Assembly: GCA_963169055.1 (NCBI GenBank)
Contig: CAUJFU010000444.1
Location: forward strand, 1-15,735
Direction: 5' to 3'
DNA length: 15,735 bases
From: Myxococcota bacterium
GTDB taxonomy: Bacteria; Myxococcota_C; UBA6777
The notes under the pieces are model-generated. The model was not told the DNA's origin. It made no database searches and was given only the letters and a program-made list of their open reading frames with translations. Below, one piece after another: positions 1-6,747 of the stretch. Position 1 is the first letter of the stretch, and each line of letters starts with the position of its first letter. A program made the position numbers and the translations under genes.

Positions 1-843
1 GACATCGGTGAAGGTGTAGAGCGTGTCGCCGCTGTGGGTGGGGTGAGTGTGGTTGCCGCTGTTGAGGGCGCGCAGACCGAGGCGCATCTCAAGGCCGTTG
101 AAGGCTTGGGCGTATCCGTGACTGATCGCCAAACCGCCGTAGAGTAGGGGAGTTCCGTTCATCTTGTATCGGTCAAAGTGAACTTTGGCGCTGTTTTGAA
201 AAAGGCGGGTAAAAGTCATCTGATCGGAGTCGTTCATGGTCATGCCGTCGTAATGAAAGATCCGTTCACCGATCTGATAATCCTCAAAAGCCCATCGGCC
301 TCCGCACTGTTCAAAGGTCGGTAAAGTTTCTTCAAAGAGAGCGAGTTCTTCGGGAGGTACGATCTTGGGGAGAGAGGGGAGGTGTGGTTGATCGAGGAAA
401 GGTGTGGGGTGGTTTGCGCGTTTGCGGATCATCACCCAACGCGTAAAGCGCATGACTTGGGTTCCGTCTTGTTTGTAGGCGGTGTTTTTGACGTAGACAA
501 CGCCGCTATCGCGAGAAGAGTTTTCTTTGAGTCCGATAATTTCCATATAGATAGAGAGCGTGTCACCGACAAAGACAGGAGCGAGCCAGCGCATATCAGC
601 ATAACCGAGATTGGCGCGTGCGTTTAGAGATATCTGGCGCACAGTTTGTCCAAAAACAGTATGAAAGATGATCAGCGGATGGATGAGGCGGCGTGGCCCA
701 CAAAAATGAGGCGTGCGATCGCCCGTGAGTGCGATGTAGAGGGCGATCTCGCCGTCTGTCATGGTGCGCGGCGTGGGGCCTTTGAGTTTCATTCCGAGCG
801 TAAAGTCTTCAAAAAAATAACCCGTCCAGCCTTTTTGTTGCAT
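1..843 (-). CDS. mch: MaoC-family mesaconyl-CoA hydratase (beta-methylmalyl-CoA dehydratase), 3' end cut by window
   Basis: My reverse-strand translation gives 281 codons open to the window edge. The start is ATG at 843 with AAGGAG 7 nt upstream. The protein begins MQQKGWTGYFFEDFTLG and carries PRTMTDGEIALY, ARANLGYADMRWLAPVFVGDTL and RWVMIRKR in its first hotdog half. The second half has QNSAKVHFDRY, LLYGGLAISHGYA, FNGLEMRLGLRALNSG and SGDTLY. These blocks match, as I remember them, the Rhodobacter/Methylorubrum mesaconyl-CoA hydratase, a double-hotdog MaoC protein of about 340 residues, so roughly 60 C-terminal residues lie outside the window. The family interconverts mesaconyl-CoA and beta-methylmalyl-CoA in the cytosol. 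It lies 64 bp downstream of the methylsuccinyl-CoA dehydrogenase-like gene, which makes its substrate, and is probably cotranscribed. The alternative is another MaoC enoyl-CoA hydratase; context and the QNSAKVHFD-type block favour mesaconyl-CoA. Confidence 0.85.
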   Translation of the reverse strand, partial: MQQKGWTGYFFEDFTLGMKLKGPTPRTMTDGEIALYIALTGDRTPHFCGPRRLIHPLIIFHTVFGQTVRQISLNARANLGYADMRWLAPVFVGDTLSIYMEIIGLKENSSRDSGVVYVKNTAYKQDGTQVMRFTRWVMIRKRANHPTPFLDQPHLPSLPKIVPPEELALFEETLPTFEQCGGRWAFEDYQIGERIFHYDGMTMNDSDQMTFTRLFQNSAKVHFDRYKMNGTPLLYGGLAISHGYAQAFNGLEMRLGLRALNSGNHTHPTHSGDTLYTFTDV

Positions 844-907
844 CGTTCGCTCCTTCGAGGATTTTTGGGATCATACGTTTGCAGTCGGCGTATCTGAAAG
901 CCCCCGA

Positions 908-2536
908 TTATGGGGAAAGGTAGCGTGTGAGGGCTTGTCGAGCGACGACGTACAGGGCGAGGACTTCTTCGGCACCTTCGAAGATGCTGAGGACACGGGC
1001 GTCGAGCCAATAGCGGCTGACAGGATATTCTTCGGAATAGCCCATACCACCGTGGATCTGCATGGCTTCGCGGGTGAGGGATTCGGCTTCGCGGCAGGCG
1101 AGGAGTTTGACGAGCGAGGCTTCCATACTGCCCTTGCCATCGTCCATTAGAGAGGCGACATGGTAGCTGAGTTGTCGGCTCACCATCAAGGTTGCGGCCA
1201 TCTCGACCAGTTTGACACGAGTCAAGGCATAGTCCGACATGGGTTTTCCGAAGACGTGGCGATCTTGGGCATAGCGGATGGCTTCGCGCAATGCAGCCTC
1301 CATCACGCCGACAGCGCGGGCGGCGGTTTGGATGCGACCTCCCGAAAAGCCTTCCATTTGAAGCACAAAGCCTTGTCCTTCTTCTCCAATGCGATGGGTT
1401 GTGGGGACAAAGTAATCTTCAAAACTGACGCTAAAAGAGTGCATTCCACGGTAGCCGATGGTCGGGATCGCACGACCTTCGCACCGACCCCCGTGACGTT
1501 GTGTGTAAGAGAAATGATGGTGATCGGTCTCAGATATCTTGGCGGGTTTTTCGACCAAAAACAGAGTGAGACCTTTGTGTCCTGCGTCGGCTTCGCCTGT
1601 GCGAGCGAGCAAGATAAAGACGTTGGCGCGGCCTGCAAAAGTACACCACGTTTTTTCGCCGTTGATCAGATATCCGCCCTCGGTCGGACGTGCGGAGACA
1701 CGGACGTTGGCGACGTCAGAGCCAGCGTTGGGTTCGGTGACTGCGACGCTGACCAATACTTCGCCGCGTGCGATGGCGGGGAGCCATCGTTGTTTTTGTT
1801 CGTCGCTTCCGCCTTTGAGGATCGCTTTGGCGCAGATCTCGGGTCGCGTAATGACGCTACCGCCCGCCCCAAGGCTTGCTCGGCTGAGTTCTTCGGTGGC
1901 AAGGCACATGGTGAGGTGATCCACAAAGCTGCCATCGTAGCGGCCGGGGATCGAGATGCCAAAGACGCCCATTGCTGCGTATTCTTGGAGGAGAGGCTCG
2001 GGGAGGATGCCATCGTGTCGGTGGATCGACTCGGCAAGCGGAGCGACTTTTTCGTCTGCAAATCGAGCAAAGACACGGCGTACATCTTCGTGATCTTCGC
2101 TGACGCCATAGGCCCCGCTCCATTCGGCATCGCGATCGAGCAAGGTTTGCCCGAGGGCGACAAGACGAGGCGTTGCGAGTGTGGCTTCGATCCAAGGTCG
2201 GTGGGTTTGGAGGGAGGCGTAGATATCGCCTTGCCAGCCGAAGTCGTGTTCGCGCAGGACGAGACGTTGGAGAAAACGGCGCAACATTAGGGCAGCATAC
2301 GTTTGTGCGAGTTCTTGTTCGTAGGGGCCTTGTTGTGAGGCGTATCGTAGTCCAGCCTGTGCAGCTTCGAGATCGGCGAGCAGATGGGCGTAAAGGAACG
2401 CGGTGGGTTGTTGGGCATCAAGCAAAGGGCGAGAAAATCGGCCCTCATAGGCGACTCGTTGGGCAAAACAGCGGCCAAGGTGATCAAGGATCTGTGCGGT
2501 GTTGTCGAGAGCAAGGGCGGCGAGATGAAGGCTCAC
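908..2536 (-). CDS. mcd: Acyl-CoA dehydrogenase of the (2S)-methylsuccinyl-CoA dehydrogenase type
   Basis: 542 residues. The start is GTG at 2536 with AAGGAG about 9 nt upstream; no ATG is available nearby. Residues 1-140 form a helical N-terminal extension, which ordinary acyl-CoA dehydrogenases (about 380 residues) lack and methylsuccinyl-CoA dehydrogenase (about 550) has. Residues 145-540 are the dehydrogenase fold: MGVFGISIPGRYDG (189-202), ATEELSRASLG (213-223), AVTEPNAGSDVANV (265-278), GYRGMHSFSVSFED (361-374), RIQTAARAVGV (401-411), QIHGGMGYSEEYPVSR (493-508) and IFEGAEEV (518-525). Glu520 is the probable catalytic base by family position. GYRGM and RIQTAARA-GV are blocks I recall from the Rhodobacter enzyme. 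A His-rich insert (about 335-355) precedes GYRGM. The expected reaction is FAD-dependent oxidation of (2S)-methylsuccinyl-CoA to mesaconyl-CoA, feeding the downstream hydratase. Substrate assignment rests on length, motifs and neighbours; the acyl-CoA dehydrogenase family call is near certain. Confidence 0.85.
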   Translation of the reverse strand: MSLHLAALALDNTAQILDHLGRCFAQRVAYEGRFSRPLLDAQQPTAFLYAHLLADLEAAQAGLRYASQQGPYEQELAQTYAALMLRRFLQRLVLREHDFGWQGDIYASLQTHRPWIEATLATPRLVALGQTLLDRDAEWSGAYGVSEDHEDVRRVFARFADEKVAPLAESIHRHDGILPEPLLQEYAAMGVFGISIPGRYDGSFVDHLTMCLATEELSRASLGAGGSVITRPEICAKAILKGGSDEQKQRWLPAIARGEVLVSVAVTEPNAGSDVANVRVSARPTEGGYLINGEKTWCTFAGRANVFILLARTGEADAGHKGLTLFLVEKPAKISETDHHHFSYTQRHGGRCEGRAIPTIGYRGMHSFSVSFEDYFVPTTHRIGEEGQGFVLQMEGFSGGRIQTAARAVGVMEAALREAIRYAQDRHVFGKPMSDYALTRVKLVEMAATLMVSRQLSYHVASLMDDGKGSMEASLVKLLACREAESLTREAMQIHGGMGYSEEYPVSRYWLDARVLSIFEGAEEVLALYVVARQALTRYLSP

Positions 2537-2694
2537 GATGGACTCCTTGGTGGTTCAGAAAACCCCCGTGTTCGGGTTCGTTCAAGCGACAGCATCGTCT
2601 GTTTGAAAAACAGTGATCTGTTCGCCCATACGGGTTCAAGGGGGCGGCGACTCCTTGCGGGGCATGGTGCCTCGCCCCACAAACCCAAACGAAC
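2537..2694. other. mcl-mcd intergenic gap holding a dispersed repeat
   Basis: 158 bp separate the two genes inside an otherwise compact cluster. Nearly all of it is copy 1 of the dispersed repeat listed separately. On either strand, CTGTTT-GAA-AAACAG (2599-2613) forms a 6-bp stem with a 3-nt loop. Apart from the mcd ribosome-binding site, no coding sequence or clear promoter is seen. Confidence 0.6.
2560..2683 (-). repeat. Dispersed repeat, copy 1 (about 124 bp)
   Basis: It aligns end to end with 15571-15693. Read on the plus strand, both copies begin AACCCC(C)GTGTT, share TGAAAAAC in the middle, then GGTTCAAGGGGGCG / GGGTCAAGGGGCG, a CC(C)TTG block, and finish with an imperfect or perfect GGGGC...GCCCC hairpin followed by ACAAA. 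I give the minus strand because the element lies in the leader of the minus-strand mcd gene; the start of mcd is 24 bp from the element. No ORF was found inside it. Confidence 0.65.
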
Positions 2695-3951
2695 TCAACT
2701 GCTGAAGCCTTCTTTTTGGAGAGTTTGGTGTTGATCGTGGGTGACGACGGTTCGTTGGAGTGTTTCGAGATCGAAGCCGGTGGCTTGGACATCGGCGTCA
2801 GTAAGTGTACCAGCGCGAAGTCCGCCGAGGACTTGCCACCACTCGGTTCCGATTACGGCCTTGTCCGCGAGGCGATCTTCGTCGACTTCGGCCCCCGAAC
2901 CGCTGCGAGCAGCGCGGGTATAATGCGCCACGAGATCAAGCGCTGTTTTGGCCGTCTTGTGATCAGGCGACCAAGCGCTGTGGACAGGTTCGATCTGATC
3001 AGGGTGGAGGATCCATTTGGCAGCATAGCCGATGGCGCGGGCGTTTTCGGCATCGCGTCGAACGAGTTCGAGTGCGCGTTCTTTTTTTCGCATGGCTGCG
3101 ATGAATTCTTCGCTGTATTTGGCGGGATCAAGAGATGAGGCGGGCAGAGAAAGCGCGATGTTGTAGGTGGCTTCGTCCATCGCTGCGGGTTTTTTGGGGC
3201 GAAGCGGAAGCGTCGCAGTGACGGCATCGACAGCGTCTTTGCCGTAAGCAGCGGCAACGATAGGCAGCATTTGACGAGCAAAGGCTTGTTCTTCGAGCCA
3301 TCCTTCGGGAGTGACTTTGCCGCTGATGGTTCGCGCAAAGTCCCACGAACCAAAGATCAAAGAGGCGACGCCGTCGATGGCGGCGATCTTTTCGGCTTCA
3401 AGCAGCGCACGGGGAGATTCGATCAGGATCTCAAGGGCGGGGACGTTGGGATGGCCCGCGATGCGTTGGATATCGCGCACGATCTGGACGATATCTTGGA
3501 CTTCTTCGGCGTACTCGGTTTTGGGGATCACCAGTGCGTCAAGGCGATGACCCGCGCCGCTGAGGACTTCGATCAAGTCTTGTTCAAAGTAAGAGGTTCG
3601 GATGTTGTTGGGGCGAAAGCCCACCACGCGTTTGCCGTAGTCGTTGGTGGTGAGGGCCTCCACAATAAATCGGCGAGCATAGACCTTAAAGTCTGGATTA
3701 TCAGGCGCGGCATCTTCTAGATCATAAAAGAAAAAGTCGATAGGGAGTTCGGCAGCTTTGTTCATCACACGAAGGCTTTGGATGCGTCCATCGGTTTCGA
3801 TGTCGCCGCCTTTTGCCATCTGAAAGCCCGGGATCGCCATCTCGCCTCGCCGATAGTACGGCACTTTGAGTCCGCGCATCATCTCGGGACGTGCGCGGTG
3901 TTTGCTTTGAATGTTCGCGATCTCTTTGCGCAGCACATCAAATTGGCTCAT
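2695..3951 (-). CDS. mcl: CitE / HpcH-HpaI family C-C lyase, probable malyl-CoA / beta-methylmalyl-CoA lyase
   Basis: 418 residues from ATG at 3951, chosen because GAAGGAG sits just upstream. The frame stays open to 4089, but that extension has no ribosome-binding site and would run across the promoter and operator. CitE-family marks: DLEDAAPD (77-84), RPNN (113-116), VIPKTE (141-146), LEILIESPRALLEAEKI (173-189) with Glu178, GSWDFA (201-206) with Asp204 (the two acidic residues that normally bind Mg2+), and KWILHPDQIEPV (312-323). By context it should cleave beta-methylmalyl-CoA to glyoxylate and propionyl-CoA, and perhaps malyl-CoA to glyoxylate and acetyl-CoA. It is about 100 residues longer than the usual 310-350. 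The extra sequence comes from an insertion around 250-305, an N-terminal extension and an extended tail (about 345-418). It is the first gene of the cluster. The alternative is a malyl-CoA thioesterase or another CoA-ester lyase, so the substrate is inferred. Confidence 0.75.
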   Translation of the reverse strand: MSQFDVLRKEIANIQSKHRARPEMMRGLKVPYYRRGEMAIPGFQMAKGGDIETDGRIQSLRVMNKAAELPIDFFFYDLEDAAPDNPDFKVYARRFIVEALTTNDYGKRVVGFRPNNIRTSYFEQDLIEVLSGAGHRLDALVIPKTEYAEEVQDIVQIVRDIQRIAGHPNVPALEILIESPRALLEAEKIAAIDGVASLIFGSWDFARTISGKVTPEGWLEEQAFARQMLPIVAAAYGKDAVDAVTATLPLRPKKPAAMDEATYNIALSLPASSLDPAKYSEEFIAAMRKKERALELVRRDAENARAIGYAAKWILHPDQIEPVHSAWSPDHKTAKTALDLVAHYTRAARSGSGAEVDEDRLADKAVIGTEWWQVLGGLRAGTLTDADVQATGFDLETLQRTVVTHDQHQTLQKEGFSS

Positions 3952-4034
3952 CGTTCTTTCTCCTTCGCGGGTAAACGTCCACTCTCTCGACCGCATCGAC
4001 TCTTTCGACGCTATCAGATGGCAAAAGAGCATCG

Positions 4035-4052
4035 TGAATGAATCATCATTCA
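4035..4052. promoter_or_regulatory. FadR-like (TetR-family) operator of the mcl-mcd-mch cluster
   Basis: A perfect 7-bp inverted repeat with a 4-bp spacer, read on the minus strand as TGAATGA-TGAT-TCATTCA. It begins 8 bp downstream of the -10 box and so overlaps the predicted transcription start region, a position where a bound repressor blocks transcription. The TGAATGA-N4-TCATTCA layout is what I recall for the Bacillus subtilis FadR (YsiA) box, a TetR-family repressor released by long-chain acyl-CoA. The regulator here is not in the window, and its ligand is an inference. Confidence 0.7.
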
Positions 4053-4060
4053 GGCAAGAA

Positions 4061-4089
4061 GATATAACTTTGCCAGAGCGTGGCGTCAA
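4061..4089 (-). promoter_or_regulatory. Sigma70-type promoter of the mcl-mcd-mch cluster
   Basis: On the minus strand, TTGACG (4089-4084) is followed by exactly 17 nt and TATATC (4066-4061). This is 5 of 6 and 4 of 6 matches to TTGACA/TATAAT. The predicted start is near 4053, leaving a leader of about 100 nt before the mcl ATG. The adjoining operator strengthens the call. Confidence 0.65.
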
Positions 4090-4242
4090 GGATGGTGTGG
4101 TTGGTTGGGGTTGCTTCGTGGGGGAGACGCGGAGCGAAAGTTTTCGCCGACATGAAGGGGGCGTCGGAAGCGTGAAGGCCGAGAAAGGGCGGGTGATTGG
4201 TGTGCGTGATTGGTGTGCGTGAGGCGGGTGGTGTGGGCGGTA

Positions 4243-5817
4243 TTAGATGATGGGGACGCAGCAGTAGAGGGAGAGAGAACCGCCACAGGAGAGGGCGGTG
4301 TTTTGTTGGTAGCCTCTTGGACAAATGGAGCCTTGGCTGACGCATTGTCCGCCTTTTTGGACGCAATCGGTTTGGCTTGAGGGGCAAGTACCTTTTGTGC
4401 CGTCGGGGTTTGTACAAGAAGAGCCAGCGGGGCATCCGGGTTTGTTGCAGCAGAAGGTGGAGATTGTACCGATCAAGCATTGGCCGTTTGAACACATCAT
4501 CCCTTGTGTGCAGTCGCAGTGAGTTTTGCAGGTGGGAGAGATGGCGCTGCATTGTCCTGTGGTGGTGTTGCAGGTGCTGTTGGCGATGGTTCGGGAAGCT
4601 GCGGAGCATAGATTGTTGCTGCAAGTGGGGGCGGATTGGATGCAGCTCGTACCGCTTTGTCGGCAGGTCGGGGAGACGGTGGACGTTTTGGCGGTGCATT
4701 GGTTGTTGCTGCATACGGGAGTGAATTGAGTGCAGGAAGTTCCGCTCATGGAGCAGGCCGTTGCGACGGTTTTGGTGGTGGGGACGCATTGCCCGAGAGC
4801 GGGATCGCAGGTGTAAGAGGTTTCGCTGCATGTGCCGGTGCTGGTGGTGGAACAAGTGGGGCCTTGGCAGCGGATGGTTGCGCAGGGGTTGGGGAGGCAA
4901 CAGTTGAGGGAACGGATACTACCGCAAGAAACGGTGGTGTTGAGGTACGTTCCCGAGGGACAGGCGGTGCCTTGGACGACGCATTGTCCGCCTTTGATCT
5001 CGCAATCGGTTTTGGTGGTGGGGCAGGTGCCTTTGGTGCCATCGGGATTTGTGCAAGTCGCGCCAGCGAGGCATCCCGGTTTGGCGCAACAGTAGGTGAT
5101 GGCGGTTCCTGAGAAGCATTGGCCGTTTGAGCACATCAGCCCTTGCGCGCAGTCGCAGTGGGTTTTGCAGGTGGGAGAGATGGCGTTGCATTTTCCTGTT
5201 GCTGCGTCGCAGGTGCTATTGGCGATGGTTTGGGAAGTTTTGGCGCATTGGCCGCTGGCGCAGGAGGGGGTGATCTGGATGCAGCTTGTGCCGCTTTGCG
5301 AGCAGGAGAGCGTGAGGGTGGAGGTTTTGAGAGCGCATTGGTTGTTGCTACAAGCAGGGGTGAATTGGGTGCAGGTCGTTCCGCTGATGGAGCAATAGGG
5401 TTTGGTGGTTTTGGTGGAGGGGACGCATTGTCCAAGGGCGGGATCGCAGGTGTAAAGAGTGGTGCTGCATGCTCCGCTGCTGTTTGTAGCACAAGTGGGG
5501 CCTTGGCACTTGATGGTTGCGCAAGGATTGGTGGTTGGGAGGCAACAATTCAGCGAGAGCGCACCTCCGCAGGAGACGCTGCCGTCCATGGTGTAGTTGG
5601 GGGGACAAGTCATACCTTGTCGGACGCATTGGCCGCCTTTTTTCTCGCAGTCCGTTTGTGCAGCAGGGCAAGTTCCGCTGGTTCCATCGGGGTTTTGGCA
5701 GGATTCGTTGGGGGGACAGCCCGGTTTGGAGCAACAATAGGCGGCTTTGGTGCCAGCGAGGCATTGGCGGTTGGCGCAGAGGAGTCCTTGGGCACAGTCA
5801 CAGTTGGTTTTGCAGCC
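4243..5817 (-). repeat. About 2.45 tandem coding modules (about 640 bp period) in the lipoprotein gene
   Basis: In transcription order, module A runs 5817-5173, module B 5172-4534 and partial module C 4533-4243. The periods are 215 and 213 codons. The copies stay strongly alike in DNA: CAGGTG/GGGAGAGATGGCG-type blocks recur near 4530 and 5170. This points to fairly recent in-frame duplication, with C truncated after roughly 45 percent of a unit. Confidence 0.8.
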
Positions 5818-6537
5818 AGCGGTGAGGGGCATACATTGGCCGGTGGTGGCATCGCAGGAAGCGTTGGGTTGCGTGAGGGGAGGGCCAGAGACGCACAGGC
5901 CGGTGATGCACTTGTATTCGTATTGTTCGCAGACGCCGCTTCCTTTGCAGGTGGGCGGGCAGTCTTTGTCGGTGGTGCATTGGGGTGGGGTGGGGGTAGG
6001 TTGGCAGCAGATCGCACTACGGCCCCCGGGACAATCGAGCGGGTCGCCATCATTTTGGTAATTGGGCTTACAATCATTGGGGAAGAGTTCGCAATATCCG
6101 TTTTGTTGTTCGCAGCGGGTTTTGCCTTCGGGGATTGCGTCGCCCGTGGATTCTGGTGTGCCTTCGGTGGTGGAATCGGGGTTTGTGGGTTCGGTGGTGG
6201 AATCAGGGTTTGTGGGTTCGGTGGTGGAATCAGGGTTTGTGGATTCTGCTGTTCCATCGGGGTTTGTGGGTTCGGTGGTGGAATCGGGGTTTGTGGGTTC
6301 GGTGGTGGAATCGGGGTTTGTGGATTCTGCTGTTCCGTCGGGGTTGGTGGGTTCGGAAGAGGCATCGGGATTGGTTTCGGATGCGATGCCTTCCGTGTTG
6401 GAACCGCCCTCTGATTGGGAATTTCCATCGTTGCCGGTCCCCGTGCCGACAGGGGGGCCACAAGCGATGGCAGCGGCAACAAGCAGCGCAAAGAAGCTGA
6501 AGTACACCAAGAAAGGCCATGATTTTCGAAGGCGCAT
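4243..6537 (-). CDS. Cysteine-rich modular lipoprotein with repeat stalk, function unknown
   Basis: 764 residues, ATG with AAGGAG 8 nt upstream. A lipoprotein signal (basic MRLRK, hydrophobic 8-24, AAIAC) puts the lipidated cysteine at position 26. Residues 55-126 are a repeat stalk built on the nonamer TNPDSTTEP. The rest is cysteine-rich, with about 95 Cys in total. A first unit (about 141-240) has CCQP-like spacing. Then come three copies of a module opening with CKT[NH]CDC[AT]QG at 242, 457 and 670. The first two are full (about 214 residues each) and the third stops after about 96, at SLYCCVPII. Within each module are NPDG-[TS]-x-GTCP, KGGQCV, SLxCC and, in full copies, CATI-x-CQGPTC and TCDPALGQCVP. 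I infer a disulfide-stabilised surface protein; the spacing recalls EGF- or Dickkopf-like folds, but I recognise no defined family. It lies 210 bp downstream of the membrane protein gene at 6748. Confidence 0.85.
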   Translation of the reverse strand: MRLRKSWPFLVYFSFFALLVAAAIACGPPVGTGTGNDGNSQSEGGSNTEGIASETNPDASSEPTNPDGTAESTNPDSTTEPTNPDSTTEPTNPDGTAESTNPDSTTEPTNPDSTTEPTNPDSTTEGTPESTGDAIPEGKTRCEQQNGYCELFPNDCKPNYQNDGDPLDCPGGRSAICCQPTPTPPQCTTDKDCPPTCKGSGVCEQYEYKCITGLCVSGPPLTQPNASCDATTGQCMPLTAGCKTNCDCAQGLLCANRQCLAGTKAAYCCSKPGCPPNESCQNPDGTSGTCPAAQTDCEKKGGQCVRQGMTCPPNYTMDGSVSCGGALSLNCCLPTTNPCATIKCQGPTCATNSSGACSTTLYTCDPALGQCVPSTKTTKPYCSISGTTCTQFTPACSNNQCALKTSTLTLSCSQSGTSCIQITPSCASGQCAKTSQTIANSTCDAATGKCNAISPTCKTHCDCAQGLMCSNGQCFSGTAITYCCAKPGCLAGATCTNPDGTKGTCPTTKTDCEIKGGQCVVQGTACPSGTYLNTTVSCGSIRSLNCCLPNPCATIRCQGPTCSTTSTGTCSETSYTCDPALGQCVPTTKTVATACSMSGTSCTQFTPVCSNNQCTAKTSTVSPTCRQSGTSCIQSAPTCSNNLCSAASRTIANSTCNTTTGQCSAISPTCKTHCDCTQGMMCSNGQCLIGTISTFCCNKPGCPAGSSCTNPDGTKGTCPSSQTDCVQKGGQCVSQGSICPRGYQQNTALSCGGSLSLYCCVPII
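6163..6378 (-). repeat. Eight 27-bp in-frame repeats with an 81-bp higher-order period
   Basis: Units start at 6163, 6190, 6217, 6244, 6271, 6298, 6325 and 6352. Type A (plus strand TTCGGTGGTGGAATC...) encodes TNPDSTTEP; type B (TTCTGCTGTTCC...) encodes TNPDGTAES. Units at 6190-6270 (A-A-B) and 6271-6351 (A-A-B) form an 81-bp super-repeat. The last unit (6352) has diverged. The repeats encode the stalk between the lipidated N-terminus and the cysteine-rich part of the lipoprotein. Confidence 0.85.
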
Positions 6538-6559
6538 CTCTGATTCTCCTTGAGTTCAG

Positions 6560-6600
6560 GGAAAAAGGGAAGCCATACAAGGAATAAGGAGGAGGCTTCC
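6560..6600 (-). terminator. Weak hairpin plus T-run upstream of the lipoprotein gene
   Basis: On the minus strand, GGAAGCC (6600-6594), a 19-nt loop, GGCTTCC (6574-6568), then CTTTTTC. The stem is only 7 bp and the loop is long, so this is a poor terminator. It could end the transcript of the 6748-7512 gene or lie in the lipoprotein leader. Confidence 0.25.
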
Positions 6601-6677
6601 AAAGGGGGTAGTCTTGAAGAAGCAAGCACCGCTATCGCGGATCGGTTTTGGTGAGCGAGTAGACCCGCCAAGGCTGC

Positions 6678-6707
6678 TTTGTATCTCAGAAAAATCGAAC
6701 GAGCCAA
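6678..6707 (-). promoter_or_regulatory. Weak promoter candidate for the lipoprotein gene
   Basis: On the minus strand, TTGGCT (6707-6702), 18 nt, then TACAAA (6683-6678), each 4 of 6 to consensus. It lies between the stop of the upstream membrane gene and the lipoprotein start and would give a leader of about 130 nt. Such matches arise often by chance. Confidence 0.3.
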
Positions 6708-6747
6708 GGGGCTACGCGAGTTGTGGTGTTTGAAAATTAGGGAGGAA

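Larger units (their letters stand above)
3952..4242. other. Gap between the lipoprotein gene and mcl
   Basis: 291 bp. The mcl-proximal third holds the operator and promoter. The lipoprotein-proximal part has a 14-bp palindrome GCGAAAGTTTTCGC-like site at 4134-4147 (short loop, doubtful as a structure). It also has a 13-bp tandem duplication TGATTGGTGTGCG (4194-4206 and 4207-4219). I see no convincing gene and no clear intrinsic terminator for the lipoprotein gene. Confidence 0.5.

Noticed and set aside
1160-2290. Long plus-strand open frame (376 codons) opposite the acyl-CoA dehydrogenase
   Set aside because: It is antisense to a gene with full family motifs; its product is low-quality, Phe/Asp/Ala-rich sequence with no ribosome-binding site.
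3952-4089. Upstream extension of the lyase start to 4089
   Set aside because: It would place the promoter and operator inside the coding region; ATG at 3951 has a strong GAAGGAG site.
6163-6378. Regular 27-bp repeats as a CRISPR array
   Set aside because: There are no unique spacers; the units are contiguous, in frame and encode the lipoprotein stalk.
5143-6414. Plus-strand 423-codon Gly-rich open frame
   Set aside because: It is the antisense image of the lipoprotein repeats (GIGVCGFGG mirrors the 27-bp stalk units).
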